Shown: positions 30,434 to 41,599 of the stretch, one piece after another
How positions within the stretch are numbered: the first letter of the stretch is position 1
How the letters are laid out: every line of letters starts with the position of its first letter
Origin: Prorocentrum cordatum
Lineage: Eukaryota > Sar > Dinophyceae > Prorocentrales > Prorocentraceae
Assembly: GCA_963575745.1 (NCBI GenBank)
Contig: CAUYUJ010014341.1
Location: 20,001-84,000, forward strand
Direction of reading: 5' to 3'
Length of the DNA: 64,000 nt
Program-made: the position numbers and the translations under genes
The notes under the pieces: model-generated
Database searches by the model: none
What the model saw: the letters and a program-made list of their open reading frames with translations, nothing else
Told to the model about the DNA's origin: nothing

Positions 30434-31730
30434 TCATGGAAGGTTTCCACTGCTGTCGAATAGTGGGCGGAAGCGCCCTCGCCTTTCCTTTGGGCAGCTG
30501 ATCGAAGTTATCTGCCTCGGCCAATGACTTCGGAGCAGGCCCGGGAGGGGCGGAAGCGGCTTCGGCACATTGTCTGATAGCGGGCCCCAGGGATTCCTGT
30601 CTCCCGGCGGCGGCGCCGCAGGAGATGGGCCCCCTTCCTGAGAGTCGTCACCCGACCCAACAGCCGTCATTCCCCCTTTGCCTGCAGGGACAGGCGGGGC
30701 CGGAGGTCTTGCTGGTCTTAGCGGCGACGGTTTCGGCGCCATGCGAACGTCGGAAGGCGGGGGCGGCTCGGCTGCGCTCGAAGCCGGCCCGCCCGCCGGC
30801 TGCGCCGGCAGCTTGGCCTTAGCTCCGCCATGAGCTTGACCCTCAGCCATTCGCTCATCGCCTTGATTTGTTCCGTCTAAAAGCGAGTGTTCGAACTTTA
30901 GATGGCATCCTCTGCCTCCCAAACACTCACAAACATGTTCCATCGAAGGATTGCATTCAAGGTGCGGCGAGGCATTTTCTTACCAAACTACTGGAAGGAG
31001 TCCAGGGACCCACTGGCATTGCTGATTCCAAACTTTGCTTATCATCTCAACTCTCTGATGGTCCTTCGTTCGCCCTCTCAACGTTGAAGTATTTGTCTAC
31101 AGCTTCGCCGTCCTCCAATAGGTTTTGCGCCAGTGTCCAAGTGCTACCCCCATTCGCAAAGAATATGGCGGGGTGCCAATGGTAGATGCGCATCTCAGTC
31201 ATTACTACCTGACCAGAATGTTCAGTGCAGCGCTGCTGTCGGCCACCATCACCGGTAACAGGTCTCGGACTACTCCAGAATACAATCTCCACAGTGTTTC
31301 AATACCCATCATTAACAATCTCTTCCGCCATCACGTATCTCATGCGGGTCGAAAGGTTGTCGTCAGGATATGCGAAATAATAGATTCCGATGTTTGACTT
31401 CTTCACAATTCCCCCGCGCTCGGGGTCTGAAGGAAGAACTCGGTATCTTTCCAAGGGCGAGTGTAGCGCCCCTACGGATGTTCCGTGGGACTGCCTTGTC
31501 CAATTCTTGTGTGAAAGCAAGTATCCCAATTTGTCCTCTTTCACTCTGAGAGGTAACGTCAATTGGACGCAGTGCTCCTTCTCTGCATGCTCATGAATTG
31601 CAGCCTTTTCCCACATTTTGCGATCAGCAATCGTTCTCGGCTCGCCTGCCGCCGAGCGATCACGTCGCGGAACAAAGAACTTCGCCCAATTCGGGATCGC
31701 ATATTCTGCGGGTAGAGCAGGTCGCTTCAT
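30434..31730 (-). pseudogene. Minus-strand fragments, unidentified
   Basis: Three successive frames: 31299-31730 (YAIPNWAKFFVPRRDRSAAG, KLGYLLSHKNWTRQSHG and GIYYFAYPDDNLSTRMRYVM), 31047-31292 (VVMTEMRIYHWHPAIFFANG) and 30434-30943 (a Pro/Ala-rich linker after LKFEHSLLDGTNQGDERM). They read like one protein with frameshifts, right to left. No motif gives a family. Confidence 0.4.
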
Positions 31731-33905
31731 AGTGTCTTGAAGCAGTTGATCCGCCAGCTACGCCTCTCGGCTCGATGACACACACAGACGTTTGTAGACG
31801 TCACTATGCACGAATGTTTCATTGTTCTTTCTTCTGCAACAAGTCATCGCAATCTTCTCCCGGTCACAAATTATTCCCGCTGCAAGCGCAATTGGCCAAC
31901 TCTCTGGCACTCAAGGGCTTCAGGGAAATTATTCTTTCATTTCCCTCAACCGCGGCGGTCGTAGATTGGCGCGGCAGCCTAATGGGCCATCTGCGAACAT
32001 TATCGGGGCCAACCGGAGGACACGTCTTCTTTCTCTTGCCCAGCTGCGCCCCCTTCCGAAACTCAAAGCATTTCTGCTTTATGAGGCGCCCCCAGTAAAC
32101 ATGGGGAGATTCAGCAGCCAATGCCCTTGTAGGCTCAACTGACCGCGCCCGACGCTTCGCTGGACTCGCGGCCGCGCCAGGCCCCGCCAGACCCCCTGCG
32201 CGGCTGCGCCGGCAGAGCCGACGGTTGGCACCGCTCCTGCTGTGCTGACTTGCAACTGATCATCTTGCCCGGCTGCGGGCTGCACCCTCAAGTCACGCCA
32301 AAACATCCGCTTATCAGTTTTAGCGGGGGGCTGGAAGCTGGGTTGAGACGCTTCCGAAATCGCCATCGCCTGTTGCACGCGTTGATCAATGAGAATATTT
32401 TCGCCACCACGCCGCGCATCCCTTCCCCAAGGAGGCACACCGGGAATGTACGGTAAAGTTCGCTTGAAAAAGGAATGGAATTCGCTCCATTGCAAATGTG
32501 TCCGGCGCCCCGGCCCATTCGAAATATGATATCGCAACTCTTGGGAAAACCAAGAATGTCGCGCACCTTGCCCCTCACCAGTTGGAGCGGCCGGGAATGA
32601 GCCGTGCAGGAGTGGTTCAGCGAACATGGGCGTTCCAAAAATCGAACTTTGAGCGCCGCTCTCGGTAGGGCACCAATCGGTCCAGTGCGACACATACTGG
32701 TCGCAGGTAGCTTCTATCTTTGCATGCCCGTCTGTTCGCAGCTCGTTCTCACATGTCCACCCCTGGGCGGCTGAGCCGCCAGAGGGCTGACAAAAGAACC
32801 AGGCCGCGAGCTTTGCCGCATTCAGAATACGTTCCGCAATTAGTTCGGCCCCAGTTACCCTCGTCGGTGCACCATTTTTGTCCAATACATAGGATTCGCG
32901 CTGATCGAGAAAGCGACGCGCACCAGACGGGGTCTGACGCAATTCCCGAAACAAACGAGCGCCATCCAAAATCCTTATTCTGGGCTAGACCCCCACAGCC
33001 TCGCATCGCTCAACGCGCTGATTCACGCGCGCCCGCAGCAAAGTGGCGATATCATCCCACATGACATCCATCTTGAAGGTACAATTTGCCGATTGCCAAC
33101 ATCGATGGTCTCCGCCAACATAAAATATCTGAATTGCCCCCGACTCGGAGCGGCCCGCCGCTTCGTCGATCATTCCCTCAGCTGTCTCGAAAAAGGGGAC
33201 TAGCACAGCAAGCAGCATTTGGGGCTCTGAGCTCTCCATCTTCTTCCTGTCCAGTCCCTTGAGGTTACGCTGGCCTCCGTCAGAGGCATCATCCAGGGGC
33301 CAACATGTGAATTCCATCGGCGCATGATGACCCGGGATGAGATTTCCCATATGAGTCCAAACTTGATCGTTCCATAAAGCAGGTCTCATCAAAGATTGCA
33401 GGAACGCCCTTCCGCAAGAATCCCCCTTTACATCTGCATCCAGACCCAGAAGACCCCCCCGCATGATATGGGGGACTTGCAGAATCACGAAGCTTCTTGT
33501 CGTGTGCATCGCGGAAATGACACGTCGAATCGGAGACTAGATAAATGGCAGCGGCCCAACACTTGCGCCCCCCATGAGGCGCTTGAGTCAACGGCTGGAA
33601 GAGTTTACGTGGATGTCTACCAGTCCGCACCATGGCCGCCAGATCTTCGCCACTAAAAGGAAATCCATCCGCGACCACGCACCTCCGCCATCCTCGCAAT
33701 GGCCTGACACAGTTTCTGTTTATGAAGCCATCCCATCGAGATGAGAAGGGCAGGATCGACCACGTCAGCATACAGCGTGGCTATCTCCTTGACGCAACGA
33801 GCCCAATCCTCTGAAACTTCGGCATCGTTCAGCGGTGCGGCTGTGCCGGCCCCTGTCTGCTCCCTACGTTGCAACGCATTCCGGATTCCTCGCCCCAGGT
33901 AAGGC
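31731..33905 (-). pseudogene. Minus-strand fragments, unidentified, downstream of RNase H
   Basis: Frames in order: 33653-33874 (EDWARCVKEIATLYADVVDP), 33509-33771 (KCWAAAIYLVSDSTCHFRDA), 32985-33509 (GLLGLDADVKGDSCGRAFLQ, QIFYVGGDHRCWQSANCTFK) and 32079-32969 (a 296-codon ORF with RVTGAELIAERILNAAKLAA, DQYVSHWTDWCPTESGAQ, THLQWSEFHSFFKRTLPYIP). The 32079-32969 ORF contains ordinary, repeat-free protein and may be part of a larger protein. It does not resemble LINE endonuclease or RT blocks that I know. Function unknown. Confidence 0.4.
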
Positions 33906-34330
33906 GGGTCAGGCTCGCCACCTGTCCCCCCTGAAGGTGGACACGGGCTCTGACCTGGAGGTGGGCCACCACCTCCGCCCCCACTGGACGCGCAAGGACT
34001 CTGTCCGGCGTTCCCGCCGCCGGATCCCGATCCAAACGATGCCCCTTACCTCTTCAAAATCGCACAACCCTGCCCATACCATTGCCCATATCACGGCGAC
34101 TGTCTCTGGCGTCGCGCCGTCGCGGGGCTTCAAAACTGCGTCGAAAGCCAAAGTCCCGCGAACTCGACCATGGACGGCCCCCTGAAAAGAGATGCTTCCA
34201 TCCCTGCCAGCGAAGGCTGCGACGGCGGCCCAGCTAGCTTCCTCTGGGTTAGATGCCTCCGTCGATGCGTCCGTGTACATGTGCAACTTGCCCTCGTACC
34301 TCTTCTTGCAAGGCATGACTCTAGGTCAGA
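33906..34330 (-). pseudogene. RNase H-like domain of a dinoflagellate LINE-type protein
   Basis: The minus frame reads MPCKKRYEGKLHMYTDASTE (T-D-A-S, first catalytic Asp), NPEEASWAAVAAFAGRDGSI and FQGAVHGRVRGTLAFDAVLK, then PRDGATPETVAVIWAMVWAG (a conserved Glu) and DFEEVRGIVWIGI. This set matches an RNase H module I know from dinoflagellate LINE-like proteins. After that the frame is lost, so the second half with the remaining acidic residues is not seen intact. Confidence 0.6.
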
Positions 34331-34889
34331 ACTAGCAGCTGGATGTACATTTATGTCTAGCTGCAGATCTGGTGCGACGACTGCTTCCTCTGCTTGGAGG
34401 GCCAGCGAAAGCCCTGCGGATCCCCCAACAGGGCAGACAACCTGGCCCTCCAGGACCTCGCGGCAGCTGCGAACAAAGCAATAATCCCCAACTCCCCATG
34501 GGCGCCTTGGCTTTCGGGTCGGCCCTGGGCGCCGCCGCAGACTAGAACTTCAGAAAGAGAGATAGGTACTGGAGCGCTGTTAGCCTGCCCACCCCCGGCC
34601 GGGGAGCTGATGTCTACCCAGTCGGCCAACTGAAGGATGAGGGGGCTAGAAACTGCACGCTCGGAATCTGCCCCTGAAAGCCTGGCCCCCCTCCTGACAA
34701 ATGCTGAGCCAGTTGCATTATGCACGCGTCACCTTGCCTCCGAGAAGACGGCAGGCGTGTCGGAGTCGCTTGGCTCCCTCTTTTTCCCCCTGCTCGAAGC
34801 GGCTTCATCGGCTGAAATGGCGCCCCGCCTTTGCCAGACTTGCCGCGGCCACTCGGGCCAGCTGACGCAGTCCTGGGCGCCTTTCGCGC

Positions 34890-34963
<74 letters not shown>

Positions 34964-35197
34964 TGCGACCGGCGTCGGCGACCTGGATCTCGCACCAAAA
35001 ACCGGACAGGCGACGGCAGGCGAGGAGCGGACGGCGCCCTGTTCTCTTCGGGGTCTCGCGCGGGCTGGATGCACGCTGCCCGCTGCGCCTGGGAAACTCT
35101 TTGACCCTCTGAGCAACACTCGGGCATGGCGCTGGACTCGCGCGCGGCGAATCCGCTGGCTCCGTTGAGGTGCAATCTTCTTGCTCCGATGCGGTCT
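34331..35197 (-). pseudogene. Low-complexity linker with (CT)n array 34893-34969
   Basis: The frame 34357-34725 carries LADWVDISSPAGGGQANSAP and GELGIIALFAAAARSWRARL. Upstream of it is a CT/GA dinucleotide array (34893-34969) translated as an Arg-Glu series. The surroundings are Ser/Pro/Arg-rich, as expected for a linker between the ORF1-like protein and RNase H. Confidence 0.5.
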
Positions 35198-36418
35198 CTA
35201 CTTTGGGCGGCCCTGTGGGCGCCGGGCAGCCAGTCGCTTCTTCCTTTTTCCTGCATGCTGGGCCCACCGCGCACGTCCGACTCGCCGCTCGACGTCTGCC
35301 CCCCTGCCACTGGCAGCGGCGGCCGCGGCTGCCTGATGCTGGACCAGGAAGGTGTACATCTGGTTGATCATCTGCCGCAGGCCCACCAGATTCTCGATCA
35401 GTGGCTTCCGCGGCTGCTCTATCATTTTGTTGGCTTCTTCTTTGGCAGCCGACCCGCTGCCCTGCGATGCCTGCGCGGGTCCTTGCGTTCCTGCCGAGGC
35501 ACATGGCCTTGGAGAAGAGGCAGGCATTGATGGGGAAGCTGCCTGCGTATATTCATCGTGCTCGAAGCCGTCCTCCACCCCCTCGCCCATGTCCTCCTCG
35601 GCGTCTCTCTTCTCCTTCTCCTCTGCCTCGATCGCCGCGGTCATGGTCTGCATGCCCTCCTTGCTCTTTAGCAAGGCCTTGAGGTGACCCTTCGAGTTCT
35701 TCAGTTTGGCATACTTTTTGCCCGCAACCTTCTGCGCATCGTCGGCCTCCTCCTGAATGTGCTCGATGACTTTGCGACTCCTGATGATTGAGGAGTCGAC
35801 CTATGCGAGCTGCTCGAACACCGGATTCTCTGCGATCATCATCCTGCGGCCTGCGGCACACACCTATGAGCCGTACGATGATGGATATGTTCTCGCCCAT
35901 GGCCCACTGGAGTTTGCACTGCTGCTGCGCCAGCGCGAGCTTGCTCTTCACGTTCTTGTAAGATTCGTCCTTCTCCTCTTTCGAAGCGCCTGACTTCAGC
36001 GGCTGGCACGCGTCGCTCTGCAGCGCCTCGAGGGGACTTGCCATCCTGATTGATGGCGGTCCGTCTTCGAACGGTATGATGAGGTTATCCTCCTTTTCTC
36101 TCCATGGTGCGTTCTTGGCTTCGTTCTTCTGTTTCTTCCCTGCACGGGCGCTGGATGCGCGAGCGCTGGGTGCGCGGGCGCGGGCTTGCGCTGCGGGCAG
36201 CGAAGAGTCCGACTGCTGCCAATGTTGCTTGCATCGACCACACTGATAGTGGCCCGTGGGGCCGAAAATGAATCTGGACGTGGCTGCTGCTGATGCTGCG
36301 GGCCAAGGTGGCACCTGGATCCCGCAATAAAGGCTCACCTGTTCAGCCGCGACAAGAGGCCCTTCGAGCCTCACCCTCAGCAGCGGGCAAACACGAAGCC
36401 GCAAGGGACGGTTTCGTA
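35198..36418 (-). pseudogene. ORF1-like N-terminal protein of the minus-strand retroelement/retrogene
   Basis: Starts just after the spliced-leader relict. The frame gives HYQCGRCKQHWQQSDSS, a short C-x-x-C zinc-ribbon-like segment (about 36190-36250), then a basic Ala/Arg stretch and KEEKDESYKNVKSKLALAQQ QCKLQW, a probable coiled coil. After a frameshift near 35700, MLKSKEGMQTMTAAIEAEEK EKRDAEEDMGEGV and LIENLVGLRQMINQMYTFL follow. Zinc ribbon plus coiled coil plus Ala/Pro linker is the layout of N-terminal regions in dinoflagellate LINE proteins. No ATG start can be fixed with confidence. Confidence 0.5.
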
Positions 36419-36439
36419 CTTGAGCCAAAATGGCTCCGG
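36419..36439 (-). other. Relict dinoflagellate spliced leader (DinoSL), 20 of 21 nt
   Basis: On the minus strand the bases read CCG, G, then AGCCATTTTGGCTCAAG. The known dinoflagellate spliced leader has T at the fourth place and is otherwise the same for these 21 nt. Its orientation matches the coding strand of the ORF1-like protein that follows. Spliced leaders are added to mRNAs by trans-splicing, so a genomic copy at a gene start marks reverse transcription of a mature mRNA. A GGA-rich array abuts its 5' side. Confidence 0.85.
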
Positions 36440-37120
36440 TCCCTCCTCATCCTCCTCCTTTTCCTCCTCCTTTTCCTCCTCCTTTTCCTCCTCCTCCTCC
36501 TCCTCCTCCTCCTCCTCCTCCTCCTCCTCCTCCTCCTCCTCTTCCCTCGTCCCTCCTCTCCTCCTCCTCCTGCTCCATCGCGGCCTCTCTCGTCCCTCTT
36601 CCCCTCCCAAAGCCTCTGGGGGGACCCGGCGGTGGCAACACCGGAAGGCCACCAGATGGGCGGGGTGGTGTTCGTAATGGTGTTACGCAGCCTGCGGCGC
36701 GCGCGCCGCCGACGGACACCGTCAACGCATCGTCGTCATCGTCGTCGGAAAACCGCATCCACGTCAAGTGATGCACCGCCAGGAGATGCCCACCTCCACA
36801 GCCGCTGGAATGGCCCGCCCTGGCTCGCTGAGAGGAGCGGCGAATACGGGTACTCTCCCGCCCGCATTGGCGGACGGAAGTCCTCATCCGCCCCTCCTCG
36901 ATGGGGACTTGAGATCCCGGGGCATGATGCCGAGGCGTTGGATATGAGCATGTCCTGGTGATGGAGAGAAGAACCGCCCTCGTCCCCCGTCCCTCCTCGT
37001 TCCTTTTCGTCCCTCCTCGTCCATCCTCTTCTTTCCTCTTCCCTCCACCTCCTCCTCCTCCTCCTCCTCCTCCTCCTCCTCCTCCTCCTCCTCCTCCTCC
37101 TCCTCCTCCTCCTCCCTCGT
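36440..37120. repeat. (CTC)n arrays at 36445-36545 and 37045-37112 with unique spacer
   Basis: Two CTC trinucleotide arrays in the same orientation bracket about 500 bp of unique sequence (36600-37000). In it I see no gene, only short frames. Long ORFs on both strands are array translations. Confidence 0.85.
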
Positions 37121-38396
37121 CCCTCCCCCCTCCCTGGAGGTCACCCAACGTCAGGCGTCGCGCCCCGCGATGCGCGAGCGCGCGAGCATCGCGCAATGGT
37201 CATCGCGACCGCCACGGGTGGCCTGGGGCAGGAGGGGTGCGGCAGAACGGGGGGGAGGGGTGGGAGAAGAGGAAAAGGAGGATTGAGGAGGGGGAGGAGA
37301 AGGAGGAGGAGGAGGAGGTGGAGGAGATGGAGGAAGGGGATGAAGGAGAGGGAGGATCGAGGGGTGAGGAGCATGCAGCACCTCACGGTATCTTGCATGT
37401 CTCCGTAGTCATTTCTGCTCAAAGCGCTCACAACGCCCAGGGCTCCAAAATTCCTCTGCTCTGTCGGGTAGTTCTTGGCAGGTGGGCAAAACAGCACTGT
37501 ATTTGCAAGCGGTTGAAAAGGCAGCGCGTTCACACAGGGAGGGGTGAGGGGCAGGATGAAGTGTGAGAAAGCACCCCTTCACAAACTGTCACGGCGAGCC
37601 GCTCTGCTCTGGCGACGTCTGGGCCCTGGGGAGCGAGAATACAAGACAAGGCACCGTCGTCAGTTGTCGCTCTCGTCACTAGCCTTCGTCGTGGCAGTCC
37701 TTTCGTCGTCGATCTCGTCCTCGTCACTTCGATGGGGGGAGGGCCCGCCCGAGTGGCGCCCCCGGGCATGCCCCGCGTCGCGCAGCCTGCCGCCCCCGAA
37801 GACGAGGCCGCGGCCGCCCGGCCGATCGACGCTCTCCGTGTGCACCCCGTTCACGATGAGGTTGTCGACGTTGAGAACCGCGGAGGAGGCGGAGGGGAGT
37901 GAGGACGAGACGAGGGGGGGGAGAGGGCGGCACCAGCGGGGCAGGAGCAGGAGGAGGAGGGACGGGGGCGAGGAGTGCTGGGACGGGGAGAGGCGAAGTA
38001 GGATATGCAGAAAGACCCAGAGGAGGAGGAGGAGGAGGAGGAGGAGGAGGAGGAGGAAGAGGCGGAGGAGGAGGCGGAGAAGGAGGCGGAGGAGGAGGCG
38101 GAGGAGACGGGCCAGCTGGCTCAGCTCGCACTGGTCGTCGACGGTCACCCTGTCCCTGTGCGCCCAGTAGAACAAGACCTCGCGGCGGGCCCGCGTCGGA
38201 CTTCTTTGATGCTGGAGGCGCACGGGCCAGTGGTGACTCCAGCAAGCGCGCGTAGAAACGTGAGCGACTGCCTCGCCATTTCGCGGCTGGCCCACTGGAT
38301 CCGGCCTGATCCGAGGATTTGGCAGGAGGTGAAGGGCGGAGGAGGAGGAGGAGGAGGAGGAGGAGGAGAAGAAGCAGGAGGAGGAGGATACCCAGT
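37121..38396. repeat. GGA arrays 37270-37340, 38018-38100 and 38335-38390 with unassigned spacer
   Basis: Purine arrays on the plus strand alternate with GC-rich unique DNA. With the CTC arrays upstream they make a second set of inverted polypurine/polypyrimidine tracts, like that at 20.8-21.3 kb. No credible gene; ORFs of up to 249 codons are repeat shadows. Confidence 0.75.
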
Positions 38397-38625
38397 GTAA
38401 ACTCAAGACTCGTCAAAATATTGCAATAAACCCCCCCTCCAAATTCCCTCTTCATGGGCTATTACACAAAAATTCATGTTCGCTGGTGGAGATGCCCAGT
38501 TGGAAGACAACCGTTCGAAAATCCCGAACTGTGCCAAAATACCACTCCTGGAACCTCAGTACTGCTGTGTCGCGACGATCCCGAATCGCCGCCGAAGCCT
38601 CGGATCCCGCGGGAGCGCCATCGAC
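38397..38625 (+). repeat. Dispersed repeat flanking a GGA array, copy 2
   Basis: Matches 21378-21560 in several blocks and in its place next to a purine array. The remainder to 39240 is unique; a few minus frames there show no family resemblance. Confidence 0.55.
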
Positions 38626-39244
38626 GAAGCGCAGCTGCTCGAGGGCATGCCGAGGCTGGAACGCTGCCGAGAACGAAAATACAGTCGGTGCGTTGACCTA
38701 AGGAACCCTGAATAAGGAACGAGACCCCTTTTTTCCATAAGTTAACCTTCGATTTCATGTCGAAAACATAAGGAAAGCGTGAGGCAAGCTGTGAAACACT
38801 GAAGGAACGCGGAGCCCCTCCCCAACGAAAAGGGCTCCTTCTTCATGGCCCCGACTGTATCCGAAAGCATCCAAGCTCGAAGCCTCGCGAACCTCCCAAG
38901 GTATCCGAAGGCCTCGAGCGCCCCTCGTGTTGCAAAACCCTTGGTGTTTAAGTGTTATCGGGATGCTCGGTTTTGAAATCCTTGCTACGCCCACAGCTTG
39001 GAGCGCCCTCGACGCGGCGCAGCTGCTGGAGCCAAGGCCGGGCTGACGGTGATGTTGCTGAACGGCGATGTTGGGAACCAAATGGTGAGAACTCACGAAC
39101 CACACCTTCCCACATTTCCAATCTGCGAACGGACCCAGCGAAGACGACACAGCGAATTGTAGGAAAGCGCGAGCCAAGCGTTCCCACACTACTGCCGAAA
39201 CCCACATCGCCGTTACCTACATCGCCGTTTTCCCGTCCACGGTG

Positions 39245-39328
39245 GAGGGCATGCCGTCGTCGTCGTCGTCGTCGTCGCGGCCGCCGCCGCCGCCGCCGCT
39301 GCGTCGTCGTCGTCGTCGCCGTCGCCGC

Positions 39329-39359
<31 letters not shown>

Positions 39360-39390
39360 TTCGTCGTCGTCGTCGCTGCCGCGTCGTTGC
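39245..39390. repeat. (GTC)n / (GCC)n array
   Basis: GTC and GCC trinucleotides fill 145 bp. Frames read poly-Val, poly-Ser or poly-Arg on the plus strand. Confidence 0.9.
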
Positions 39391-39529
39391 CGTCGCCGTC
39401 GTCGCTCGGAGCGCTCTCGACGTGGCGCAGCCGCGGTGGAGGGCATGCCGAGGTGAGAGGGCCGCCCCCCCCCCCCCGAGGGCGGGCGCGTGCGCGGCCT
39501 CCTGCCTGCCGAGGCGCTGGGCGTGCTGC

Positions 39530-39735
39530 TGCTCTCGACGGTTCTCTGTCGGGGGCTGTCTTCGGGGGCTGTCCTCGAGGGCTCGTCTCGAGGGCTCGCC
39601 TCGAGGGCGTTTTATTCGAGGGCTCTCTTCGAGGACTCTGTTCGAGGGCTGCGTTCGAGGGCGCGCTTGTTGCTCTCGAGGGTTGTTTTCGAGGGCGTGC
39701 TTGTTGCTCTCGAGGGCTATTCTCGAGGGGAGGGA
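39530..39735. repeat. Minisatellite of CTCGAGGGC-type units
   Basis: Units such as CTCGAGGGCT, TTCGAGGGC and TCGTCTCGAGGG recur about fifteen times with spacings of 10-33 bp. Similar TTCGAGG blocks continue at 39890-39970. Confidence 0.7.
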
Positions 39736-40150
39736 GGCCATCGATGTTTAGTTCAAGACCCGCGTAGCTGAACCACTTGTGAGGCAGAGTTCTACCACGC
39801 AACCGGCAGAGCGGTACTTGAAACAGATTTTGCCTTGATACCCTCTCACACACAACGGAGACGCGCGACCCCATGATCTAGGGACACTTTCGAAGGTTAT
39901 TTTCGAGGGGGAGAGAGGGGGGGGGTATTTTCGAGGGGGGCAGGTGCTGCCTTCGAGAATTATTTTCGAAGGTGGAACTCGCCATCAATCCGGCCGTCCA
40001 TTCCCCACTCACCCTGCATGTTTCGATTTCGTGCGCCCATTTTTCCGCCTCGATGGTCCAGAGTGCTCCTCGAGGGTCCTCGCCGAGAAAAGATGCACAC
40101 GTCCGAGCGATGCCAAGTGAGAGGCGCGCGGCCCCATGATCTAGTGTGAG
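39736..40150. other. Unique spacer with repeated CCCCATGATCTAG block
   Basis: CGCGACCCCATGATCTAG at about 39866 and GCGGCCCCATGATCTAG at about 40128 are near-identical and sit 260 bp apart. No gene is seen. Confidence 0.45.
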
Positions 40151-40180
40151 TCTAGAGATCGTCGTCACCGCCGTCGTCGT

Positions 40181-40212
<32 letters not shown>

Positions 40213-40300
40213 ACGTCGTCGTCGTCGTCACCACCGCTGACGTCGTCGTCGTCGTCGTCGTCGTCGTCCTCAATGTCGTCGTCGTCCTCGTCGTCGAGGC
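40151..40300. repeat. (GTC)n array
   Basis: Interrupted GTC trinucleotides over 140 bp. A unique GC-rich stretch follows to 40520 with no supported gene. Confidence 0.9.
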
Positions 40301-40524
40301 TGGCGCCAGTGCGAATCCAGAGGCCCGCCCGGCATACCGGGAACACCACGCGCGCCGACCTGCCGCAGGCGAAGCCTCTGGGGCGGGGGCGTGCCAGTAC
40401 TGCAGCCTCATCTTCCTCCCCGCCGCGTCGACCAGGGGGTCGGGCATCGGGTCCCTCCGCAGGGGCCGGCGAAGTCTGCGCGTCGGAGTGATCCACCCCC
40501 CCACCTGCGCCCTTCTCGCAGAAG

Positions 40525-40835
40525 AGGGGAGGGAGGGAGGGAGGGAGGGAGGGAGGACGAAGGGAGGAGGGGAGACGGACGATGCAAGAGAGAGGAGGAG
40601 GAGGAGGAGGAGGAGGAGGAGGAGGAGGAGGAGGAGGAGGAGGAGGAGGAGGGAGGAGGAGGAGGAGGAGGAGGAGGAGGAGGAGGGGAGGAGGAGGAGG
40701 GAGGAGGAGGAGGAGGAGGAGGAGGAGGAGAAGGGGGAGGAGGAGGGGGAGGAGGAGGAGGAGGAGGAGGAGGAGGAGGAGAAGAAGAAGGAGCTGAAAA
40801 GGAGGAGGAGGAGGAAACGGAGGACCAGAAGGAAC
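40525..40835. repeat. GGAG/GGA purine array
   Basis: Begins as (GGGA)n at 40525 and becomes (GGA)n to about 40825, with GAAGAAGAA near the end. The 40152-41336 minus ORF and the 40391-41224 plus ORF are repeat translations. Confidence 0.9.
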
Positions 40836-41009
40836 CCAGCAACGATGCTGCAGCACACCCTTCCGTCCCGACCCCCCCGCTAACAAGTCTCTGCAAAGAT
40901 GCATCTCCAGTGTGGGGAGCGTCCCCCTTGAATCGCGGGCGCGTGGCGCGCAGCCTGGTACGAGACGGTGCGAGGACACAGTGTCTCCGCCATGGGCGGG
41001 CAACGAACG

Positions 41010-41154
41010 AACACGCACACGCACGCGCGCGCACGCGCACACGCGCACGTACGCGCACGCGCACGCGCACACGCACGCGCGCGCACACGCGCACGCACGC
41101 GCACGCGCACACGCACACGCACACGCACACGCACACGCACAAGCACACACACAC

Positions 41155-41185
<31 letters not shown>

Positions 41186-41218
41186 AACAAACGCACACAC
41201 GCACACCCACGCACACAC
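41010..41218. repeat. (CA)n / (CGCACA)n array
   Basis: Alternating purine-pyrimidine dinucleotides (CACGCGCACGCG, then CACACACA) over 200 bp, a sequence type able to adopt left-handed Z-DNA. From 41220 to 41600 I see only unique sequence. Confidence 0.9.
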
Positions 41219-41599
41219 ATATAATTCCCAAAAAACAAATCCACACCCTGGCGGTTGTTGTGCAGTGAGATGCTGCACGCGCACATTGGCAGTGGGGGAA
41301 AGAAGGCATCAAGCTCAATCGCTGAAGCGTTTGCATGTACGGCCGGGCAGGCGGGTGCCCTCAGGGGTCCAACTCAGAAGCTTGGTCGACCACCGCCCGT
41401 CGGTGCGACTCTCCCTCGGAAGTCCCCAGGGGGATCAATAAATCAAGTTTAAAAACCAAATAACAGGCGTGATGTGGAAGCGTGTGTGGGTGGGTTCACT
41501 GGTACATAGCATAACACACTCGTGCCCGGCCGCTCGAATGTTTTTGTTGTTTCTGACGGCACCGTCCTGTTGCTATTTGTGGTACTGATGTGGCGACAT

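Noticed and set aside
40152-41336. 394-codon minus ORF
   Set aside because: Runs through CA, GGA and GTC arrays; no ordinary protein sequence.
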